Assembly (NCBI RefSeq): GCF_000143535.2
Contig: NC_037323.1
Coordinates: 1,426,001-1,490,000 of the forward strand
Origin: Botrytis cinerea B05.10
Lineage: Eukaryota; Ascomycota; Leotiomycetes; Helotiales; Sclerotiniaceae
Direction: 5' to 3'
DNA length: 64,000 nt
Notes under the pieces: model-generated
What the model was told of the DNA's origin: nothing
What the model saw: the letters and a program-made list of their open reading frames with translations, nothing else
Databases searched by the model: none
Translations under genes and position numbers: made by a program
Part shown: positions 62,001 through 64,000 of the stretch, piece after piece
Position numbering within the stretch: the stretch's first letter is position 1
Layout: the number at the start of each line of letters is the position of its first letter

Positions 62001-64000
62001 CATATTCCACTGCTACTTACACCAACCAACCCCCTTCAAGAAGTCTAACAACTCAACTCAACTCTATAAAAACCAAAGACTGGTGGTTCAACTAGACTAT
62101 AGCTAGCTACACACTCTCGAACTCGAACTCGAACTCGAACTCGAACTAGAGCCAAACTACCGACTCCCACATTCCACACACTCTACACTCTAAAAATCCA
62201 CACCCAAATCCAAACCCAAAACACATACAAACCAAGCATTACACTCGACTCCAAGAAACCCCCTTCAACACCTGCAGTAGCCTGCATAGCCTCCGTATTC
62301 CTCCTCATTAGTTTCATTTCCTTAGCGGATCCAACTCCCCAGCTCCCAAGATACATCCATACACATACACATACAATCCATCCATCCATCCATCCATCAT
62401 CGACCCTGAAGATCTCTGCGAAATTCGAATTCCCCATCCATCTATCCATCTACCCATCCATTCATGCTAGAACCAATGCAATACTCTATACTCTATACTC
62501 TATACTCCAAAAACCTAAAAACCCTGAAAACCCATCTTACAGCTCTATCCATCCACAAATCCACACCCACACCCACACCCAATCCCAAGCCAACGCAAAC
62601 CCCCCAATCCCCAATCCCCAATCCCTAGGCAGGTAGGTCCCAATGCAAGATCGATCCAGGATCATCATTTACATCCACAAGCAAATCCACAAGCGTATGC
62701 AAATTCGATCCATCCACCCAAGCTCTTCCGCTACACTACTACACCCTACACGATCCAGAGGGGCACACACAACACACACCTCCCCCCACCGCCTCCCCTC
62801 CCCTTCCCTTCCCTTCCCTTCCCTCTTCCATCCATCCATCCATCCATCCCAGAATCCCGTGCCCTCCCCCCTCCCAAGCAATCAAGCAAGCAAGCTATCC
62901 GTCCTACTCCCTCCATCGCCCCATCACTCACTCCACTTTAGCGATCCCATCACACCCGACCAGATCAGATCAGACCGCGCTATACTAAATCATACCACGC
63001 TACACTAAACTATACTACTCATGATTCCACCCCAACACCAATACGATGAGTCAGGTCATCATCTAATATCTAGTTCATTCATCATTCAGACTCCAGACCT
63101 CAGTCCATCCATCCATAGTAGACCGACCCATAGAGTGAAAAGGAAAAGCTTGGTTTTACACTTTGCACATACGACACCACATCACGTCACTGATTCACAA
63201 CACACACAGATAATAGATCATGAGATGATTCACAAGCAAGCAAGATATAAACTCAATAAAATCAGATGAAAAGAAAAAGAAGGCGACGTTATCACGCCCA
63301 ATCTTTAATTTCCAGACTACACACACACACACACTAGACACACCACTCTATCTTTCCTTCCTTTCCTCATCCATTGAACCCCCCTCCCCTTCTCTAAATA
63401 TTTGCCACTAATCTAAATACAGGATCCCCAACCTCCTCCCCAACGATCCTGAAAATCTCTTCCTCATCCATCTACCTTCCGACACATCTCATCCAGATCT
63501 ATCTACCCCTAGAATCTCTGCCATTCCCTTCCTCTTCCATGATAATGACATACCGCTTAGCAGTTTCCATCGAGGTAACTTCCAAGCTCGCTGGCCAACA
63601 CAGCATAAGAGTGATGACGTCCTTTCTTTCCAAGTCCTTCATCCATGCATGAAAGCACAGCCAAATCCCTCCCAGGACCTTCCCTCCTAATATCCAGGAA
63701 CGAGGATCTTCCCCAGAAAATCCTTCCTGCAGCAAATCTCTAATGTTCCGTCCCAGGATAGCCCTAACCAGATATGTACGACAAAAGAAAGACAAAAGGA
63801 ACAAGGAAACTGTTATAATTAAGTAGATGTACCATCCCCGCCACAAATATGCATACCCTTAGAAACCCCTTCCTCTGCCCGTCCCGACAGAGGCGCAAAT
63901 CCCAGATCCCGTTCCCCATATCCCGTGCCCGTATTTTTTTGGTGAAGCTGCTCTTTAAAACATGTGAGTTGTACAGACATATGTGCGACCAATGTAGAAT
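59088..64000. other. Gene-free tract rich in simple repeats
   Basis: Nearly 5 kb with no coding region I can support. Frames of 70-190 codons coincide with low-complexity repeats (poly-Ser/His/Pro). A 115-codon minus-strand frame at 63499-63846 has one hydrophobic start but no family resemblance. Microsatellites include (AGAAG)n near 60125, (CATCA)n 61363-61400, (GATAT)n 61590-61625, (CGAACT)n 62117-62149 and (ATCC)n near 62375 and 62825. It may be the long upstream region of a gene to the right of the window. Confidence 0.5.
59417..59556. repeat. Pentanucleotide repeats (CATCC/CATCT)n then (AGCTC)n
   Basis: About 95 bp of CATCCCATCT-type pentamers with many variants followed by about eight AGCTC units. 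The open frame over it is not coding. Confidence 0.9.

Noticed and set aside
62643..63008. 121-codon and overlapping antisense frames
   Set aside because: Low-complexity ATCC and CCTT repeats keep both strands open; no family resemblance.

Overview
This is nuclear DNA of a filamentous ascomycete. Genes have short 44-90 bp GT-AG introns. AT-rich DNA shows the C-to-T and G-to-A decay typical of repeat-induced point mutation (RIP). The retroelements match, from memory, the Boty (Ty3/Gypsy) family of the grey-mould fungus: the published diagnostic Boty primer sites, as I remember them, lie at the LTR edges here. A Botrytis or close Sclerotiniaceae genome is the best guess. I see no tRNA, rRNA or CRISPR.

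Layout. 1-11.5 kb is gene-poor. It holds two related C2H2 zinc-finger genes (2.6-4.0 and 7.6-8.8 kb), two solo Boty-type LTRs between them, and a three-exon BTB/POZ gene (9.5-10.4 kb, minus). 11.5-26.4 kb is a transposon and satellite block: a 250-bp (TAA)n tract, CT-rich satellite split by a third solo LTR, and a nested pair of retrotransposons. The outer copy (13204-26387, TSD ATTCG) is destroyed by RIP. The inner copy (14956-21527, TSD ACACT) has LTRs of equal length that look identical and an open 1618-codon gag-pol with a chromodomain. It also carries an antisense gene next to its 3' LTR that encodes a Zn2Cys6-type cysteine cluster plus a coiled coil.

26.6-31 kb holds an FAD-dependent halogenase gene (six exons) beside a broken MFS transporter, which looks like a remnant of secondary metabolism. 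31.5-37.5 kb is one giant seven-exon STAND/NLR gene (about 1,900 residues): N-terminal helical domain, NACHT, about twelve ankyrin repeats and a C-terminal SPRY domain. 38.0-38.5 kb is a decayed element with long terminal inverted repeats.

38.9-54.3 kb is ordinary housekeeping DNA: sphingosine-1-phosphate lyase, a MNN10/MNN11-like mannosyltransferase, mannose-6-phosphate isomerase, a RING-CH membrane E3 ligase, 20S proteasome alpha-2, an RCC1-repeat protein and an Hsp70-like ATPase. 55.5-59.1 kb is a run of three decayed accessory genes (HET domain, 2EXR domain, SAM methyltransferase). 59.1-64.0 kb has many simple repeats and no gene I can support.

Exon boundaries were worked out by hand from splice motifs, reading-frame closure and protein-family continuity. 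None is confirmed by RNA evidence.
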